From RGIG1681 sp045594425 (GTDB lineage: Bacteria; Bacillota; Clostridia; Christensenellales; UBA1242): DNA of 64,000 nucleotides. The notes below the pieces were generated by a model that ran no database searches, was not told where the DNA came from, and worked only from the letters and a program-made list of their open reading frames with translations. Below are positions 18,534 through 27,748 of the stretch, piece after piece (within the stretch, counting starts at the first letter, position 1; every line of letters starts with the position of its first letter). A program made the translations under genes and the position numbers. Location: NCBI GenBank assembly GCA_045594425.1, contig JAZNYK010000007.1, forward strand, positions 62,001 to 126,000. Direction: 5' to 3'.

Positions 18534-19202
18534 TTAAATAATTCTACTAGTTCCAAGTCTATCCGCACCCAAATTTATAAGTTCAATGGCTTGCTCTCTA
18601 GTTCTTATTCCACCAGAGGCTTTAACTTGACATTTTCCAGCAACAGTTTTTTTCATCAACGAAATGTGTTCAGGTGTTGCACCTCCAGTTCCAAAACCAG
18701 TTGAAGTTTTTACAAAATCAACCTTTGCTCTCATACACACTTTGCAAAGTTTTACAATTTCATTTTCATCCATATAGCAGGTTTCTAATATCGCTTTAAC
18801 AATATGATTTTTTGCGACTTTTTTAATTTTTGTTAATTCATTTTTAACATATTCAAAATCACCATTTTTCGCCCTGCCAATATTAACAACAACATCAATC
18901 TCATCCGCTCCATCTTGAATCGCTTGTTTTGTTTCAAAAACTTTTGCTTCTATGGTGCTTGCACCAAGCGGAAATCCAACAACAGAAGCAACCTTAAGTT
19001 CACCATTTAAATTTTTTGAAATATATCCAGAGACATACTCAACATTACATGGATTAACACAAACTGAATAATATTGATTTTTATATGCAACATCACACAA
19101 TTTTTCTAAATCAACAAAAGTCGCTCTGGCATCAAGCAACGTAAAATCAACCTTACCATTCACCCCAGCAAGTTCATTTTTTGTTTCGTTTTTACCCAAC
19201 AT
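18534..19202 (-). CDS. deoC: Deoxyribose-phosphate aldolase
   Basis: Cleaves 2-deoxyribose-5-phosphate to acetaldehyde and glyceraldehyde-3-phosphate in deoxynucleoside salvage. The 222-aa TIM barrel contains SVVGFPLGA, DEIDVVVNIG, the Schiff-base lysine in VDFVKTSTGFG and the second catalytic lysine in VKASGGIRT. ATG 19202 follows GAGGTG; a longer reading from 19214 would overlap that site. Monocistronic, with no other deo genes nearby. Confidence 0.96.
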   Translation of the reverse strand: MLGKNETKNELAGVNGKVDFTLLDARATFVDLEKLCDVAYKNQYYSVCVNPCNVEYVSGYISKNLNGELKVASVVGFPLGASTIEAKVFETKQAIQDGADEIDVVVNIGRAKNGDFEYVKNELTKIKKVAKNHIVKAILETCYMDENEIVKLCKVCMRAKVDFVKTSTGFGTGGATPEHISLMKKTVAGKCQVKASGGIRTREQAIELINLGADRLGTSRII

Positions 19203-19309
19203 AAAACACCTCAAATATTTGATTTTCTCAACTATATTTTAACACATTCGTCATAAAAATAAAAAACGCTTTTAGTAATAAAATTAAACAAGTTGGACAT
19301 AGTCTATAT

Positions 19310-20125
19310 ATGACAAAAAGCAAGTTAGCGATATTATTTGACACTTTTGTAATTAGCATAATTTCATGTTTTGTTTTATTTTTGTGGATTCAAAGATATT
19401 TAAAAAACGCATTTTTGTCACTTTTTATATGCATTTTTATATCTGTTTTGTTATTTTATGCGATTTTTTTGCAACAAATAAAAAACCATAATCTAAAAAG
19501 ATTAAAATTTAAAGATGCAAAAATCGCTGAAAATTATTTCTCTTATTTAACCTTCTGTCAAAATAATAACTATGTTTCATTTTTTGAAAAACTCTTATCT
19601 TGCAAACATATCACTGGTTATATTTTTGAAAACACAAAATTTATTTTCTATATAAATTTAAAAACAACATTATCTGAAAAAGATTTTTTTATTGCAAATG
19701 AACATTATCTATCAAATAACAAAACCAAAAATTTAATATTTATCTCCGCCTCAAACAATGAACAATTTTTAAAACTCACAGAGTCCTCTCCCAACAAATC
19801 CCTGCTATACAATAAATCCGATTTGTTTGATATTATGAAAACATTAAACATTTTTCCAAAACAAACTAGCAATCAACCAATCAAAAAACCTTCATTAAAA
19901 ATGAGAGCAAAAAAATTAAGTTTGTCATTAACCAGAAACAGATTTAAAGATTTTTTTGTTTCTGGATTATCTCTTTTAACAATTTCTTTATTTATCCCAT
20001 ACTCGTTATATTACTTAATTTTTGGAAGCATATTAATCACTTTGTCACTGGCTTGTTTATTAAATAAACACAAATCACCTTTACCAAAAAAACAAGAATC
20101 ATTATTAACTCTCATAAAAAAATAG
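19310..20125 (+). CDS. Uncharacterised membrane protein with N- and C-terminal helices
   Basis: A 271-aa protein not recognised. Two hydrophobic helices at residues ~8-55 and two at ~205-245 flank a soluble lysine/asparagine-rich middle of ~150 residues. The middle has an alternating helix/strand pattern (KIAENYFSYL, TKFIFYINLKT, KNLIFISASN) that might be a small alpha/beta domain; I could not place it. No ribosome binding site precedes the ATG at 19310. Lone + strand gene between deoC and pheT. Confidence 0.65.
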   Translation: MTKSKLAILFDTFVISIISCFVLFLWIQRYLKNAFLSLFICIFISVLLFYAIFLQQIKNHNLKRLKFKDAKIAENYFSYLTFCQNNNYVSFFEKLLSCKHITGYIFENTKFIFYINLKTTLSEKDFFIANEHYLSNNKTKNLIFISASNNEQFLKLTESSPNKSLLYNKSDLFDIMKTLNIFPKQTSNQPIKKPSLKMRAKKLSLSLTRNRFKDFFVSGLSLLTISLFIPYSLYYLIFGSILITLSLACLLNKHKSPLPKKQESLLTLIKK

Positions 20126-20150
20126 CGCCATATTGTTGGCACTATTTTTT
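20117..20150. terminator. Terminator between the 271-aa gene and pheT
   Basis: Imperfect stem AAAATAGCGCCA / TTGGCACTATTTT (one mismatch) beginning at the + strand stop codon, with A/T runs on both sides, so it can serve both convergent genes. Confidence 0.7.
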
Positions 20151-20155
20151 ATATT

Positions 20156-22531
20156 TTATCCTCTAACTTCCAAACCATTTTTTGTTACAAATTCAACAAG
20201 GTCTGTTCTAAATTTTTCAATTTCTTCACCTGTTAGAGTGTGGTCAAAACTTGAAAGATTAAATCTTAAAGTTACAGATTTTTTATTTCCTAATGTTTCT
20301 TTATTTTCATAAATATCAACAAGTTCAAATCCTGATAAAATTCTTGATTTATATTTTGATAAAATCTTTGAAAGTTCTGCATACTTCATGTTTTCATCTA
20401 CCAAAATATTATAATCAATTTCAACTGCTTGATATTTTGATACATTTTTAATCTTTTTAGCAAATGCTTTTGTATTTGCAAGTTTTTCATAATCAACTTC
20501 CAAAACAACAACATTAAATCTCTTATCAACCGCCTTTTTAACACTTGGATGAATCACACCCATATATCCATAATCAGCAATTCTTGACTTAATTCTAAAT
20601 GAATTCACTGGGTGCAAATATGATGCAGTTTCACCTTCTGAAAGTTCAACATCAACACCAATAATATTTTTTGCAATGTCTGCAATTGCTGTTTTCATCT
20701 CGGTAAAAAGTTCAAATTCTGATTTCTTTTGACTAGCAAACAAAACCGCTAATCTCTTTTCTTCAATCGAATGATTTTCTTCATCTAAACCTGAAACAAC
20801 TCTACCAATTTCAAAAACTCTAACATTTTCATAATTATTTTTATTTTCTTCTAAAGTTCTCACAAGTGTAGGAATCAAAGCACTTCTAATTCCACTTTGA
20901 CCAGCATTTGATGAATCTAAAAGTGAAACATAAGATTTCATTTCTATATTATGTTGTTTATTAAATTCTTCATAATTCCAAATATAAGAATGAATTTCAT
21001 TAGCATTGTATTTTTCAGCCAACAACAATTTTGTTGCATATTCATATTCAATTGCAGGTATTGCTTGTTGTGGTTCACAGTCAAACATAAGTGTCTTTGG
21101 CTTAATGTTATCATAACCATAAAGTCTTGCAACTTCTTCAACCAAATCCTCTTTAATTGAAACATCTTTTGTTGCTCTAAATGATGGAACTTCAGCAACA
21201 AGTTCACCATCTTTTTCTTTAATTCCAAATTCCAAAGCAGTCAAGGTTTTAACGATAAACTCTTTAGAAATGTCTTCACCAACAATTCTTGAAATAAACT
21301 CTGGCTTGAAAGCAATTTCAATTTTATCATATTTTTTATGATAGCAGTCACTAAAGCATGATGTAACTTCTGCTTTTTTATCGATTTGCTTTAATAAATA
21401 CAAAATTCTTGAAAGCGCAACAGGTGTTTGTTCTGGGTCGAGTGATTTTTCATATCTTTGTGACGCATCAGTAATCAAACCAATTGTTCTTGCTGCTTTT
21501 CTAATTGTTGCATAATCAAACACAGCCGCTTCAAATAAAACTGAATCTGTATCATCAGAAATACCTGATTTTAAACCACCTTTAATACCAGCAATTGCAA
21601 CGGGGTCTTTATCTTTATCAGAAATAACAAGTGCACCTTCAGGAAGTTTATGTTCTTCACCTTCAAGTGTAAGCATCACTGTGTTTCCATCTGATTCAAT
21701 AACATTAATTCCATCAACAATTTTATTATCAAAAGCATGCATTGGAAGACCCACATCAAGCATTACATAGTTAGTAAGGTCTGCAAGCAAATTAATATCT
21801 CTCATTCCTGCATAAATAAGTCTAATTGCCATTTCTCTTGGAGATTTTTTTGCTTCAATATTTTTAACAGAAATTGAAGAATAACGATAACAATTATCTG
21901 TGTGAATAGCAACAGGAATCTTTGGCAAACTGTCATACTTGCTCAAATCATCAGTAGGCATTTTCTTAAGTTTTCTATCAAAAATCGCTGCAAATTCACG
22001 AGCAATTCCATAATGACCCCAAAGGTCAGGTCTATTAGTAAGTGATTTGTTATCAATTTCTAAAACAACGTCATCAACTGGCCAAACTTCTTTAATATCT
22101 TGACCAATCACAACTTCTTCTTTTATATCCATGATGCCTTCATCATCAGCACCAATTCCAAGTTCTGATTCTGCACAGCACATACCATAAGACTCAACAC
22201 CCGCAAGTTTTCCAACTTTAATCTTACCAGCACAAACACTTCCACCAACTTTACAAACCGCAGTAACCATTCCCTCATAAACATTTGGAGCACCACAAAC
22301 AATTTGCAATTGTTCTGAACCAACATCAACTTTCAAAATATGCAAGTGATTTGATTCTGGATGATTTTTAACTTCTAAAACCTTTCCAAAAACAACATCT
22401 TTAATATCAGCACCTTTATATTCAACATCTTCAATTTCAGCAGTTGAAAGATTGAATCTCTTAACAAGTTCATCAACTTCAATGCCAGATAAATCAACGT
22501 AATCTTTTATCCAATTAATCGAAACTTTCAT
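20156..22531 (-). CDS. pheT: Phenylalanyl-tRNA synthetase beta subunit
   Basis: Beta chain of the (alpha-beta)2 synthetase. The 791-aa protein shows the N-terminal tRNA-binding EMAP-like domain (residues ~40-150, with CGAPNV), the B3/B4 editing module (~205-400), B5 (~410-480), the catalytic-like core and the C-terminal FDX-ACB anticodon-binding domain (VSKYQAVEIDYNILVD to the end). Length is standard. It follows pheS by 11 nt and shares its T-box-controlled transcript. Confidence 0.96.
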   Translation of the reverse strand: MKVSINWIKDYVDLSGIEVDELVKRFNLSTAEIEDVEYKGADIKDVVFGKVLEVKNHPESNHLHILKVDVGSEQLQIVCGAPNVYEGMVTAVCKVGGSVCAGKIKVGKLAGVESYGMCCAESELGIGADDEGIMDIKEEVVIGQDIKEVWPVDDVVLEIDNKSLTNRPDLWGHYGIAREFAAIFDRKLKKMPTDDLSKYDSLPKIPVAIHTDNCYRYSSISVKNIEAKKSPREMAIRLIYAGMRDINLLADLTNYVMLDVGLPMHAFDNKIVDGINVIESDGNTVMLTLEGEEHKLPEGALVISDKDKDPVAIAGIKGGLKSGISDDTDSVLFEAAVFDYATIRKAARTIGLITDASQRYEKSLDPEQTPVALSRILYLLKQIDKKAEVTSCFSDCYHKKYDKIEIAFKPEFISRIVGEDISKEFIVKTLTALEFGIKEKDGELVAEVPSFRATKDVSIKEDLVEEVARLYGYDNIKPKTLMFDCEPQQAIPAIEYEYATKLLLAEKYNANEIHSYIWNYEEFNKQHNIEMKSYVSLLDSSNAGQSGIRSALIPTLVRTLEENKNNYENVRVFEIGRVVSGLDEENHSIEEKRLAVLFASQKKSEFELFTEMKTAIADIAKNIIGVDVELSEGETASYLHPVNSFRIKSRIADYGYMGVIHPSVKKAVDKRFNVVVLEVDYEKLANTKAFAKKIKNVSKYQAVEIDYNILVDENMKYAELSKILSKYKSRILSGFELVDIYENKETLGNKKSVTLRFNLSSFDHTLTGEEIEKFRTDLVEFVTKNGLEVRG

Positions 22532-22542
22532 CTTTCTTCTCC

Positions 22543-23577
22543 TTACATTTTAGTCTTAAATTGACTCATAACCTTTAAATTATTACTGTTCAAATAACGA
22601 ATGTCATCAAGTCCTGTTCTAATCATAACAAGTCTATCAAATCCAAGACCAAACGCAAAACCATTATATTCTTCTGGGTCAATACCAGCCATTCTCAAAA
22701 CGTTTGGATGAATCATACCACATGGGCAAAGTTCAATCCAACCAGACTTTCCACAAGTGTTGCAACCCTTTCCTCCACAGAATGGACACTTTGCATCCAT
22801 TTCATAACTTGGTTCTGTAAATGGGAAGAATCCAGGACGAAGTCTAACATCAATGTCTTTCTTAAAAAGTGCTTTAAGCATTGCTTTTTCAAAATAAATA
22901 AGGTTAGCAACTGTAATATTCTTTCCAACAACAACACCTTCAACTTGGAAGAATGTGTTTTCATGTCTTGCATCAAGTTGTTCATTTCTAAAACATCTTC
23001 CTGGGAACAACACCTTGCAAACAGGTCCATATGTTCTAAGTATTCTGTTTTGAGCAGCAGATGTTTGAGTTTTTAAAACTTCGCCATTGTCAAGCCAGAA
23101 TGTATCTTGCATATCACGTGCTGGATGGTTTTTTGGAACGTTTACTGATTCAAAGTTATTATATTCTGTTTCAACTTCTCTGCCATCTTCAATAACAAAT
23201 CCCATATCTTTAAAAATATCAACAACTTGTTTTTGAATAATTGTTCTTGGGTTAAGCGAACCAGTTTTTGTGTCAATTGGAAGCGAATAGTCAAATTGTC
23301 TTGTAGCCTTAATTTCAGCATCAATTGCTTTTTGTGCAAGGTCTACTTTAATCTCATCAATAGATGCTTCAATTTTAGATTTTAAAGCATTTACCTTTTG
23401 ACCAAACTCTTTCTTTTGTTCTGCTGGCACTTCTCTAAATTTTGACATTATGTCAGCAACCAAACCCTTTTTACCCAAATATTTCAATCTGAGCGATTCT
23501 AATTCTTGAAGATTAGAAACATTTTTCGAATCTTCATCATATTGTTTTTCAACATCACTAACAATACTTAATTCCAT
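22543..23577 (-). CDS. pheS: Phenylalanyl-tRNA synthetase alpha subunit
   Basis: Catalytic chain of PheRS. The 344-aa protein has an N-terminal coiled coil, then the class II core: HPARDMQDTFWLD (motif 2 lead), FRNEQLDARHENTFFQVEG and the motif 3 region GFAFGLGFDRLVMIR. An insertion with CPFCGGKGCNTCGKSGW carries four cysteines as CxxC...CxxC, suggesting a zinc site; such cysteines occur in some bacterial PheS. Expressed from a promoter at 23900-23928 through a T-box. Confidence 0.97.
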   Translation of the reverse strand: MELSIVSDVEKQYDEDSKNVSNLQELESLRLKYLGKKGLVADIMSKFREVPAEQKKEFGQKVNALKSKIEASIDEIKVDLAQKAIDAEIKATRQFDYSLPIDTKTGSLNPRTIIQKQVVDIFKDMGFVIEDGREVETEYNNFESVNVPKNHPARDMQDTFWLDNGEVLKTQTSAAQNRILRTYGPVCKVLFPGRCFRNEQLDARHENTFFQVEGVVVGKNITVANLIYFEKAMLKALFKKDIDVRLRPGFFPFTEPSYEMDAKCPFCGGKGCNTCGKSGWIELCPCGMIHPNVLRMAGIDPEEYNGFAFGLGFDRLVMIRTGLDDIRYLNSNNLKVMSQFKTKM

Positions 23578-23640
23578 TTTTCTCTCCTAAATTTTATTTT
23601 TGTGCATTTTAAGGATTGTTGCAAAGTTTTTTATTTTAGA

Positions 23641-23893
23641 AAAGAAAAAGCCTTGCAGTCCTTAACTTAAGGACGCAAGACTTACATTTGCGTGGTACCA
23701 CCTTAATTCATGAACAAATTTGTTCACCTTATTTTGCTTTAACGATAGCACAAATCGAGATATATTTCTACATCCTGCTCCAGTGCCGAAATTCATTTTT
23801 GCTTCCCAGTATTTTGCTCTCAGCCTACGGCAAAACTCTCTTTCACTTTTTCACAAAAACTACTAAATCACCTTCATAGCATTTATAAAAACT
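23641..23893 (-). promoter_or_regulatory. T-box riboswitch controlling pheST
   Basis: This 370-nt gene-free stretch holds a T-box leader. Read on the minus strand it has the Stem I landmarks GAGAG and CTGAGAG, a UUC (Phe) specifier candidate at 23788-23790 within GAATTTCGGCACTGG, the T-box bulge AAGGTGGTACCACG at 23691-23704 and a terminator (23645-23683) with arms AGTCTTGC-GTCCTTAA / TTAAGGAC-TGCAAGGCT and a U run. Uncharged tRNA-Phe should favour the antiterminator and switch on pheS-pheT. Confidence 0.93.
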
Positions 23894-23899
23894 GATTGT

Positions 23900-23928
23900 A
23901 GTCTAACACAATTAGAACCTTTTGTCAA
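23900..23928 (-). promoter_or_regulatory. Promoter of the pheST T-box leader
   Basis: Minus strand TTGACA (23923-23928), 17-nt spacer, TAGACT (23900-23905); predicted start near 23893. Confidence 0.85.
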
Positions 23929-23951
23929 CAACTTTAAAAAAGTTAAAAGTC

Positions 23952-24245
23952 CTAAAATTCAATGTGTTTAATGCCTTGTTTGTTTGATTTTCTATAAAGC
24001 ACAAACTTTCTTCCAATTGAACATACTTGTTCGGCTTTCAAGTTAAAACTTGCAATTTGCAAATATTCTTTTGCAGTTGAATCAGCGCCTTCTAAAACAG
24101 AAACTTTAACAAGTTCTCTTGCATTAAGTTCTCTATCAATTTGAGCAAGCACGGTTTCAGTTAAACCTTCTTTACCAACGATTGTTGTTGCATCAACATT
24201 ACTTGCCAAACTTCTCAATTTTGCTCTTTGTTTAGAATTTAACAT
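23952..24245 (-). CDS. yhbY: YhbY-family RNA-binding protein (CRM domain)
   Basis: A 97-aa CRM-domain protein that associates with ribosome precursors. LNSKQRAKLRSLA opens the protein and VGKEGLTETVLAQIDREL carries the GxxG-like loop region; a basic C-terminal strand follows (IGRKFVLYRK). ATG 24245 was chosen because GGAG lies 6 nt upstream; an earlier ATG at 24257 overlaps the obg stop codon. Downstream of obg in the usual obg-yhbY order. Confidence 0.92.
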   Translation of the reverse strand: MLNSKQRAKLRSLASNVDATTIVGKEGLTETVLAQIDRELNARELVKVSVLEGADSTAKEYLQIASFNLKAEQVCSIGRKFVLYRKSNKQGIKHIEF

Positions 24246-24256
24246 ATATTTCTCCA

Positions 24257-25531
24257 TTATTCCTTAATTTCAAATTCAATATCTTTAATTCTGATGGTTG
24301 AATTTTCATCTGCACCCATCTTTTTTAACTCTTTAATAATACCCTTGTCTTTAAGTGTTTTTTGGAAATATGAGAATGATTGAAAATCACTCAACACAAC
24401 ACCACGAACAAGTTCATCAATAAATCCACCAACAACTTCATAAGCCCCATCTTCTGCAATGATAATTTCATATTTGTTTGGATTTGGTCTTTCATAAACA
24501 AATGGGTCAAACTCAAGTTTTTGTTTTGGTGGAAGTGTGTTTAATAAATCAATTGTCTTCTTTAAAAGTTCATCCAAATTATTATTTGAAACAGCCGAAA
24601 CTTCAACAACCTCATATTTCTTTTTAAGTTTTGAAAGTTTAGATTTAAAATTAGAAATTTTCTTTGGGTCATCAACCAAATCAATTTTATTCAAAACAAC
24701 AATTTGAGGTAGATTTTCAACTTCGTTACCATATTTTTTAAGTTCATTGTTAACAATCTTAAAATCTTCATAAGGGTCACGGTCTTCACTTCCAGACACA
24801 TCAACAACGTGCAACAAAATTCTGGTTCTTTCAATATGTCTCAAGAAATAATGTCCCAAACCAACCCCTTCACTAGCACCTTCGATAAGTCCTGGAATAT
24901 CCGCCAAAACAAACGACTTGTCTGCAAATTTACAAACACCAATATTTGGAGCAAGCGTTGTAAAGTGATAGTTCGCAATCTTTGGTTTCGCATTTGTAAG
25001 CATAGACAAAATTGTGCTTTTTCCAACATTAGGAAACCCAATCAAACCAACATCCGCAATTGTTTTAAGTTCCAAAATAACTTCTTTTTCTTCACAAAGT
25101 TGACCTGTTTGTGAAAATGATGGACGTTGTCTTGTTGAAGATTTAAATCTAGCATTTCCAAGACCTCCAAGTCCACCCTTCAAAACAACAATTTCACTTT
25201 TGTCTTCAAACATATCAGCAATAATGCGGTCAGTTTCATTGTCACGAATAACCGTTCCACATGGAACTTTTATAATAAGGTCTTGACCATTTTTACCTCG
25301 CATACATTTACTTCCGCCATTGGTTCCATTTTCGGCTCTAAAGTGCTTTGTAAATCTAAAATCAACCAAACTATCAATTCCACGATCAGCAACAAACACT
25401 ATGTTTCCACCATGTCCACCATCACCACCGTCTGGTCCACCTTTCTCAACATATTTTTCTGTATGGAAACTGGTTTTACCATTACCACCATCACCTGCTT
25501 TAATAAAAATTTTAACTCTATCTAAATACAT
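24257..25531 (-). CDS. obg: GTPase Obg/CgtA
   Basis: Essential ribosome-assembly GTPase. The 424-aa protein has the glycine-rich Obg domain (GDGGNGKTSFHTEKYVEKGG and on), the G domain with GFPNVGKSTIL (G1), DIPGL (G3) and NKIDL (G4), and the C-terminal OCT domain (from about residue 345). It heads the obg-yhbY pair, with nth 8 nt upstream in the same orientation. Confidence 0.97.
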   Translation of the reverse strand: MYLDRVKIFIKAGDGGNGKTSFHTEKYVEKGGPDGGDGGHGGNIVFVADRGIDSLVDFRFTKHFRAENGTNGGSKCMRGKNGQDLIIKVPCGTVIRDNETDRIIADMFEDKSEIVVLKGGLGGLGNARFKSSTRQRPSFSQTGQLCEEKEVILELKTIADVGLIGFPNVGKSTILSMLTNAKPKIANYHFTTLAPNIGVCKFADKSFVLADIPGLIEGASEGVGLGHYFLRHIERTRILLHVVDVSGSEDRDPYEDFKIVNNELKKYGNEVENLPQIVVLNKIDLVDDPKKISNFKSKLSKLKKKYEVVEVSAVSNNNLDELLKKTIDLLNTLPPKQKLEFDPFVYERPNPNKYEIIIAEDGAYEVVGGFIDELVRGVVLSDFQSFSYFQKTLKDKGIIKELKKMGADENSTIRIKDIEFEIKE

Positions 25532-25539
25532 AATATCTC

Positions 25540-26169
25540 CTATTTTTTTGAGTTATAAAATTTGCAATATTCTTTAAGTTCACAACCCTCACACAAAGGA
25601 CGTTGTGCCTTGCAAACATATCTTCCATGAAGAACCAATGAATAATGAAATTTTATCCATTTATCTTTAGGCAAATTCTTTTCTAAGTTTTTTTGAGTTC
25701 CTTCCACTGTTTTGCTAGATGCAAGACCCAATCTGTTAGACACTCTAAAAACGTGAGTATCAACAGCAATGGCTGGTTCTCCAAATGCTGTTGCCAAAAC
25801 CACATTAGCAGTCTTTTCACCAACTCCAGCAAGTTTTTTTAGTTCAGTCTTTTTTGAAGGAATCTTTCCTTCATATTTTTCAACCAAATCTCTAGAACAC
25901 TCCAAAATATGCTTTGCCTTATTATGAAAAAAGCCACAAGTACGAATCTTTTTTTCGAGTTCAACTTGTGACAAAGTAATCATCTTTTCTGGTGTGTTAA
26001 ATTCTTTAAAAAGTTCCTTTGTTACAGCATTAACTCTTTTGTCTGTGCATTGAGCAGAAAGTATAACCGCAATCAAAAGTTCATAGTCAGAATTAAACAC
26101 AAGTTCACATTTTGGATTAGGATAAAGTTCATCAACTTTTCTAATTATATCCAAAATATTTTTTTTCAT
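25540..26169 (-). CDS. nth: Endonuclease III
   Basis: Base-excision repair glycosylase/AP lyase for oxidised pyrimidines. The 209-aa protein has LSAQCTDKRVN, the helix-hairpin-helix LAGVGEKTANVV with catalytic Lys, the GPD-loop aspartate in AVDTHVFRVSNRLGL, and a C-terminal C-x6-C-x2-C-x5-C iron-sulphur site. The start overlaps the stop of the upstream HTH gene. Confidence 0.96.
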   Translation of the reverse strand: MKKNILDIIRKVDELYPNPKCELVFNSDYELLIAVILSAQCTDKRVNAVTKELFKEFNTPEKMITLSQVELEKKIRTCGFFHNKAKHILECSRDLVEKYEGKIPSKKTELKKLAGVGEKTANVVLATAFGEPAIAVDTHVFRVSNRLGLASSKTVEGTQKNLEKNLPKDKWIKFHYSLVLHGRYVCKAQRPLCEGCELKEYCKFYNSKK

Positions 26170-26582
26170 TATTTGCGTCCCAACCTTTCAGTCATTTTGT
26201 CGTAAACAATAGTTAATAATTTAAAAGACATTGCCTCTTCAAAATTTCTGATATTAAGCCCTGTAATTTTATGAATCTTCTCAATTCTATAAAGCAACGT
26301 ATTTCTATGCAAAAATGCATTACGGCTTGTTTCTGAAATATTAAGATTATTCTTAAAAAAGGCATTAATACACTCAATAAGTTCTTTATCTCTCATAACA
26401 GAAACAATTTCTGGAGTTAAAAATTTTTCAGAAATTGAAGCCTGTTCATCAGGGTTCAAGCAACCCATAACAGACTTGCAAAACGCTGAAAACAAAGAGT
26501 CCTTTGCATGAGATGTTTTTGACTTTTTTTCTTCTTTGCCATTTTGATTTAAGTTATTTTGTTTTCCTGATAGATAATCCAT
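26169..26582 (-). CDS. Stand-alone PucR/CdaR-type helix-turn-helix protein
   Basis: A 137-aa protein whose C-terminal half matches the HTH of PucR/CdaR regulators: ECINAFFKNNLNISETSRNAFLHRNTLLYRIEKIHKITGLN in order, where the family has a 'tLy.rl..iE.itG.d' core. The usual N-terminal sensory/GGDEF-like domains are absent; instead there is a short K/N-rich stretch and a small helical part. It is upstream of nth with a good AAGGAG site. Target and signal are unknown. Confidence 0.8.
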   Translation of the reverse strand: MDYLSGKQNNLNQNGKEEKKSKTSHAKDSLFSAFCKSVMGCLNPDEQASISEKFLTPEIVSVMRDKELIECINAFFKNNLNISETSRNAFLHRNTLLYRIEKIHKITGLNIRNFEEAMSFKLLTIVYDKMTERLGRK

Positions 26583-26667
26583 AGAAATCTCCTTACCTTA
26601 TATCGGTGCTAATTATATCAAATATTTTTGAAGATTTCAATAACTTTGTGCATTTTGTCCAAAAATT

Positions 26668-27672
26668 TTAAATTACCCTGCTTCTATCCACTGCAGAAAA
26701 CAACCATAATGTCTTGTTTTTTAAGCGTTTGTTAAACTCCGCATTATTATCTTGGTCAAATGATTGATTTTTCTCAAAACACAAAAAAGCATCCTCTGTT
26801 TCATTATCAACAAGCGACATCATTGATAGTTTATCGTAAAACATTTTATCAAACTTAAGCATAACATTATTTTCACCAACATAAAAATACGAGCCATCTT
26901 GCCTTGCCACATAGCCAGACAAAATTTCATATTCATTTGAGAAACTTAAAACATCAAAATTTGTTTTCTTTTCAAAAAACTCATCAAAAGAATCATACTC
27001 ATATGCTTTCGAAAATGACAAATAAACAATTTTGTTAAAACGCAAATCTTTAAAACCCTCATAGTTGTCTTTTATTGTTTTGTTTTCAGCAACCGCAATT
27101 ACAACCAAATTTTCGTTAAAAAACAACTTATACAAAAGTTTAATATCATCAACCTCATTTTCATCAAGCCCAACAAACTGGTCATCCAAAAACAACACTT
27201 CTGGTTTTTTTATCCAAGCACGAAGCATTGCTAATTTTCGTTTTTCACAAAGCGTTAATTTCTTTATTTTTTCGTCAATTTGCTTATTTATCAAAAACTT
27301 ATCAAGCAATTCTTTCTTTTTTTCTTGAGAAAATTTTTCAATTCCTTCAACTTCACATAAATAATCAATATTTTTATTTATTGTAGAGTCTAAAAGCACA
27401 GGCTCAGAAAACAAAACAGAAAATCTTTTTTCATTATCGCTATATTTTTTCAAATCTTTGCCCTTATAAAAAATCTGCCCAATATATGTTTCATCAAAAG
27501 ACGATAACGCTTTTATCATCGTAGTCTTGCCAGACTCCTCAACTCCTAAAAGCAAAACTTTTTCATTTTCATAAACAACAAACGAAGCATCATTTATGCA
27601 CAGTGGTTTTTTGTAATAAGCAAAGCATAAATTTCTAATATCCAATATCTTTTTTAAACGTTTCTTTTCCAT
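26668..27672 (-). CDS. Divergent ABC-type ATPase
   Basis: A 334-aa cytoplasmic ATPase. The N-terminal ~210 residues are ABC-like: Walker A GVEESGKTT near residue 45, Walker B EVLFLDDQFVGLD near 160. The signature LSGGQ is not recognisable (LTLCEKRKLAM at its place), and the catalytic glutamate after Walker B is Asp. The C-terminal ~120 residues are unknown. No permease gene is adjacent. ATG 27672 is used because TATAAT stands 6 nt before it with no ribosome binding site; an in-frame ATG at 27693 lies upstream of that promoter. Confidence 0.75.
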   Translation of the reverse strand: MEKKRLKKILDIRNLCFAYYKKPLCINDASFVVYENEKVLLLGVEESGKTTMIKALSSFDETYIGQIFYKGKDLKKYSDNEKRFSVLFSEPVLLDSTINKNIDYLCEVEGIEKFSQEKKKELLDKFLINKQIDEKIKKLTLCEKRKLAMLRAWIKKPEVLFLDDQFVGLDENEVDDIKLLYKLFFNENLVVIAVAENKTIKDNYEGFKDLRFNKIVYLSFSKAYEYDSFDEFFEKKTNFDVLSFSNEYEILSGYVARQDGSYFYVGENNVMLKFDKMFYDKLSMMSLVDNETEDAFLCFEKNQSFDQDNNAEFNKRLKNKTLWLFSAVDRSRVI

Positions 27673-27678
27673 AAACAA

Positions 27679-27706
27679 ATTATAACATATCAAAAATAAT
27701 ATTCAA
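27679..27706 (-). promoter_or_regulatory. Leaderless-type promoter of the ABC-like ATPase
   Basis: Minus strand TTGAAT (27701-27706), 16-nt spacer, TATAAT (27679-27684), then TTGTTT and the ATG. Transcription should start at the ATG itself. Confidence 0.6.
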
Positions 27707-27708
27707 AT

Positions 27709-27738
27709 AAAAAAGACACACCTAAAAAGGCGTGCCTT
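27709..27738 (-). terminator. Terminator of hpf
   Basis: Stem 27713-27722 / 27729-27738 with two G-U pairs, read on the minus strand as AAGGCACGCC / GGTGTGTCTT, followed by a U run. It overlaps the -35 region of the next gene. Confidence 0.8.
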
Positions 27739-27748
27739 AATTAACAAA

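Noticed and set aside
23688..23879. Open frame within the pheST leader
   Set aside because: The region is explained by the T-box RNA on the opposite strand.
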